The notes under the pieces are model-generated. The model had not been told where the DNA came from. It made no database searches and saw only the letters and a program-made list of their open reading frames with translations. From contig CAJNDS010002406.1 of assembly GCA_905221605.1 (NCBI GenBank), forward strand, positions 230,001 to 294,000: a DNA stretch of 64,000 nucleotides. Direction: 5' to 3'. How positions within the stretch are numbered: the first letter of the stretch is position 1; the number at the start of each line of letters is the position of its first letter. Origin of the DNA: Symbiodinium natans. Lineage: Eukaryota > Sar > Dinophyceae > Suessiales > Symbiodiniaceae. Made by a program: the position numbers and the translations under genes. This document shows, in pieces, positions 55,288 through 60,683 of this stretch.

Positions 55288-58200
55288 CTCCTAGCCCGTA
55301 CATGTTACCTCTGCCCTCAAGCCTCGTCCTCCCAAGTAGCCACCCCCCCCCCAAGAATTGACTGCATGGAATGCACGCTATGCCAGAACTGCCCCGGGCG
55401 CACTGGACCCGCATGATTGGCATGGGCACGTAGTCGTCAAAGCTGTTTTAGCTTCCACTCCTCGGAATAGATACTGTGCCGGTTTGCCCCAGGCGCACGG
55501 GACCTGCATGACTTGCATGCGCACGTAGCTGTTTCTCACACTCTGTCACAGATGCACGCCGGCATTCTCGCAGGAGCAATAATGGGAACTGGTTGTCTCG
55601 TTGTGGGATTTAGGGGAGCTGTTGCGCATACTTGCTGTGTTCTCCATGTGTTCCTCATGATTGCACGGGCACGTAGTTGCTCTCACACTTGGTCAAAGAT
55701 GCATGCCGGCATTCTCGCAGGCGCACCAACTGGGACCGTCTGTTTCGTTGCGAGATTTGAGGGAGCTGTCGTGCAGTCGTGCTGTGCTCTTTATGTGTGT
55801 TCTTCATGCGTGCGTCAGCAGAGACGCTCAGAGTCCGAACCCGCCTGGCCCTTAAGCAGCTCGGAACGTCACGCCCCACAGTGCAAGCAACACGTTGCAG
55901 TTTGGAGTACAGGCACCGCCAGAGAGCCCGCCAAACCCACCGCCTTGCCCGGGGACATGCAGGGGAGAGACGAAAGGTCGTCGTATGAGCGGCTCGCAAA
56001 CCGTTTCGTAGGACCGTGGGTGGAATCTCGTACCGAAGCCAAACGCATCGCCAAGGCCACTCTCGCATACCGTATGGAGGATATCATTCGTTCTCAATCC
56101 ATTCGTCGCCGCATCAATGAGGAAAACCTTCGGGCTGTGGGGTGGTCGCATGAGGCTCGCGCGACGGTCGAGGGTCGCGCAGGGGTAGGGGGAGAGAGGC
56201 GAGGGGTGGTCAAGGAGGATGGCCCGACGGAGGGGCCGGCCTGCTGAGCACGCCTCGTTAGCGACACACACACACACACAAGCGCACCCCCCACACGCGC
56301 GAGCGTGCACTCAGGTCCGCTTCAGTGTGCTAGATCTGCAGGCGTCCCCTACCTGTCCCCCCCCCTTACTTGTAACAAACCCGCTAACAGTCTACGGCAC
56401 CTCGGTGCATCCTGAGCCATGGCCTCTCGACACGATGTGACGCTGGCCTGAGCTGGGAACCTTGGAGCTCGCGAGTTTGGCATGTGGGTTGGACTGCAAT
56501 GGAGGCTGGCATCCCCAATACAGCAGCACGATGCTTGGGCTGCCAGGGGACACAGCGAGATGTTCAAGTTTTGCTGCCGTGTGGCAGCCTTGTGCCTGCG
56601 TGCGGCCGGACCGCTTTGGCCGCCCGGCGACACGGAGTGACTGCATGACGAATACCACTGCACTGCATGGAGTTGGGTCGCCGCGGAGGGTGGCAGATGG
56701 GGACCCTGCGTCTGCATGGTGCCTGCAACTGCCAGATGCATGACCGCTGGTACGAAGCAGAGAAGGAATTCATGAATTCAGAATTTGTGAATTCAGCAGT
56801 GAAGGCCCTGGAAACTGATGGATGCAAAACTGCATGTTGAGTGAAGCTTGGGTTCTGCACGACCTCGGAGCTGACAGTCCCACGCACGTGCACTCTGCAT
56901 GGACCGTGTGCATGGCCACCACCTGCCAAGTTGCGCCTCCTGACGCCCGGGGATGACAGAGACAGATGTACGTTGTCGAGTGCGTATAGCCACAGACGGC
57001 AGTCACTGCTCGGGACATCGAATGCTGAGGATAGAGAGAAGTCTCACCCACATAGCCCTTGCCACATGTTGCTTTCAGGGAGGAAAGGCCGCTCGGGTTG
57101 TACTGTTCTGGAGATAGTATTCATACCTGATCTTTGGACGGTTTGCGGCAACCTCCACGTATTGTCGCTAGGTCGCAAGGTGCCTAGGAATAGTCAGTCG
57201 GGTCTGATGGGGGAGGCTTGTTTCAAGGTGGAAAGGTGATCGAGGTATACTGTTAGCTATCATGGTTTGAGCCCCTCTGTTGGACACGCCGACTGGGTCA
57301 AAGAACTTCTGTCGGCCAATGGACATGTACCAATTTGTTTTCTATTTGCCTGGGATCGATCAGGGGTCAGCTCTTCAGTATTGTGGCTTGGCATTGAATA
57401 TTCGTCGGTGGTAATGCTGACCCTGGTTGGTTCGTTACTGGTGGTCAATGCACCCACTCTGGAGATCTCGACAGGACTTGCCTCGCCCGCTTATGCCAGT
57501 GTGAGAGTCGGAAACCCTAAACCCTAAACCCTAAACCCTAAACCCTAAACCCTAAACCCTAAACCCTAAACCCTAGCCCTAAACCCTACACCCTGCACCC
57601 TATAAACCCTACAGATACCTAGGAAGGGCCTGTTTGCCAGGAGCTCGGCCAGGGCTCCTTCGGCACAGCCTACGTCGGCCACTACCGTGCCACGGGGTTG
57701 CTTTGCGCCGCCCCGAAGCGGCAAGTTTTGAGGAGGGGGTTACTGTAGGGTTGAGGGTTTAGGGTTTATGGCTAGGGCTTAGGGTGGGTTTGGGGCCGGG
57801 GCTCTGGAGTTTTATTAGGTCGTCGTGTAGACATCCGCAGTTTGGCATCGTTTGGCTACGTTGCTCGACTCTTTGCAGTTTTGGGTGCGTTCCTGGTCTC
57901 ACACCCGCAGCATCGAACCCCAAACCCTAAACCCTACAGCCAGTGCACCTTATGATCGATGGCTTCGAGATGCTTTATGCTGCCGCAGGAAAGCAGCTTA
58001 CATCCAAAGTAGCTTGTCAGGCTAATTGCCCAAGATGCAAAAGGGGAGGGGAGGAAGAGCAACCGCCAGATGTAAGCCTATCAATTGGACCTGAGACCCA
58101 CAGCAAATCGTAGCTGATCCAGGTCAAGTTGTTGAATCGAGAGCACGTCGGACAGCGACTTGCCTCAACGTCTCCGGGTCTTAGTACTGGGCTGGAGGCG

Positions 58201-60652
58201 CCAGTATACCCTACAACTCCAACCTAAGCCTGTGCGAGTGTGCGAGTCGAAGCCCAGGGACTTTTCGTGCTCTGCGGTTTGATAGGCCTTCAAGATATGT
58301 GCCGATGTCTCTGGCAAGGGAGAGGCTAAACCACAAGAAGGAGGCCTTTCGATTCGAGATAGGGGCCACCCTACAACTGTGCAGGGCCGTGAGCTTAGAG
58401 AAGTCAACCGGGGAACGTCGCTAGGGTGGCCCACGCCCATGCAAGACCGACCTGATTGAAACATCCCAGTTGAATTCTGTGGGCTTTGGCCTTCCCTGCC
58501 AGACTGAGACTCCGCATGTTCACCCACTTGGGCTTCAGGGCTTAGGGGGTCGTGCTTCCAGAAGACCACCGTGGGTCAACACGCGAGGTTAGGGTTACTT
58601 TGGGATGTGGGGAGCACAGACCTCGTGGGAAACAGCAGCTGCACGCAACTCTGGCCTAAGGCCCAGGCAGTTTGAGAGTCGAAGCCCCAGCCCTATAAGA
58701 ATTGAACTCCTAGACAGACCTCAGACTCTGACAAGGGCTTCCACTTCCCCAAACCCTGCGCATTCGAAGGCACTACCACAAGAACTTTGTGGAACAAGAT
58801 ACCGTTTCACTGCTTCTGCGTATGCCGGGAACTTGGGGTGCAGAGGGTTTGCTTCTTCAATGCTGAGCGAAGCCTCACAAGGAACCCTGGAATTGAATCC
58901 CAACCCTGGAAATCAGAAGCTCGTTCTCGAGATGAACGTCTTGAGGATAAGGCTAAGGGCTTTCAAGGCTTATGCGGGCCTCCAGTCCCATCAAAAGAGA
59001 AAGATGTTTCGCATGTCGTGTTTAGAGGGTTCGAGCCTTGAGGTCAAGAGAGGCCTCGCACCCTAACGTTGTGCGGCTGCTCGACACGATCATGAGCGAT
59101 GCGCTCCTGAGCTGCAGATGTGGGCCACTCCTCAAGCGACTCATGGACGCAACCGCCTACGATACTGTTCTAGATGCCGGCATTCCGAGCCTTGCTAAAT
59201 AACTGCTGTAGAGGGTGGATGGGACGAAGAGGGGATCTAGGTTCAGGATGAAGAAACCAGAGTGTCAGAATGTGATTACCAACATCAACCGCTCGTCCCG
59301 CACCAAACATCTTCGACAGCAAGCAAACGAGGTGGTCAGTTAGTGCGGAAGCTCAGAGTACCCGAAGCATTGACAAACCGCCAGCGCGATGGTCGAAACC
59401 CTATAGTGCTGGACTGTGTGACCTGAGGCATTTCTTTGTCGTTATGGAGCTACTGGAAGGACCCTGGGTGGATTGAGAGCACCGCAAGACATCGAGGCGC
59501 AGTTTGCAAGGCAGATTAAGGGTTTAAAGGGGGACGCAGAAGTAGCACCCCTCAGCCCTTCGATCTGTCGGCCTTCCGAGTTTTCGGCCAGATGAAGTGG
59601 GGCTCGCAGGCCCTCTTTCTTGTCGCCATATAGAGTCCACGTGGCCAATGCTTTAGGTGATTGTTGTTCTTGTTTTATGGGTACCCGTAGAGGAGCTGTC
59701 GTATAGCAGGGACCCCGACGCGTACCATAATGTAGAGAACCGACGAATCAGAAAGACAACATTTCTACGTCTTCGAGATCATCGCCAGTTGAGCATCGCT
59801 TGTCACCTGTATCGCGGCCATTTTGCCGGGATAGTGGCTCAAAAGTCACCTCATCCTGAAGCCGAAATTCTGTGCCATACGCAGGACCAGACTTGTTCGA
59901 GCATCTCAGTGTGACTGGCACGGCCCTGACCCTCGAGCGCCCTTCAGAAAACTTTGGGTTTGCTAGGGCCCTGGTGGTGCTGTTTTTTTTTTCTCCTCCT
60001 CTCGGGGTTAGGTTGCTTCAGAACGCTCTTCGGTCAAAGGGCATGGTTTTGTGCCAGGTTCTGTGGAACCGAATTGAGAGGGGTTGGCTGAGGGCTACAT
60101 AGGAGCTTTGGCTGTCCCTCCTGAAACAAGAGGAGTGTTCTCCAGTCTCGCGACCATGTGCACAGCATCTCAGGATCTTTGCTTTGTAGGTTTGGTGCTT
60201 CGTCATCCCTTCGGACTTGTGTTGCATGAAAGTTTGTGCCTATGTCGCAAGGACCGAGGAGCATGCAAAGTTCATCATGCAGAATTCGCTTTCTGTGCCC
60301 TGGCCGGGGAAGCTCTGAACTCACCCTCAAAGCAGGAAACATTCTCCGGAAGGAACTTAGCTTGGCTGAAACTCGGTGAACGGTGGGTGGCGCTTGTCTC
60401 CTAGGCTACAGGTTCCGAAGACATTAACCCAAGAGTCGCGGCCATTTCCTTTCAGAAACTTGCAGCTGATGACAAGTAGTCCTGGGAATTGAGCCGCTGG
60501 CGCAAGGTCTTTTTTCTCCTTGGCACCATATCAAACCTTGGACTCACCTCTTTTTCTTCGATCCCCCGGCTTTCCTTGTGTAGGTGGCCGTTTCGGTTGG
60601 AGGGGCCAGTTGGTTTCATGATGTTTTTTTTGTGTTTTTGTTTTTCTCTTTC

Positions 60653-60683
<31 letters not shown>

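Larger units (their letters stand above)
47520..57512 (+). mobile_element. LINE-type retroelement with spliced leader and four or more ORFs
   Basis: A GC-rich insert of about 10 kb in a kinase intron. 5' end: exact spliced-leader match at 47520-47540. Order: ORF1 (coiled coil plus RRM-like), ORF2 (APE endonuclease plus reverse transcriptase), ORF3 (2OG/Fe(II) oxygenase-like), ORF4 (membrane helix plus coiled coil), and a 3' region with tandem repeats. CCCTAAA arrays touch both ends (..AAACC| and |AAACCC..), so insertion into a telomere-like repeat is likely; a target duplication cannot be told inside such a repeat. No poly(A) tail. The 3' limit is inferred from the return of CCCTAAA at 57513; the true 3' end could be as early as about 55.2 kb. 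ORFs are long but carry one or two frame breaks, so this copy may be recently dead or may recode. Confidence 0.75.
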
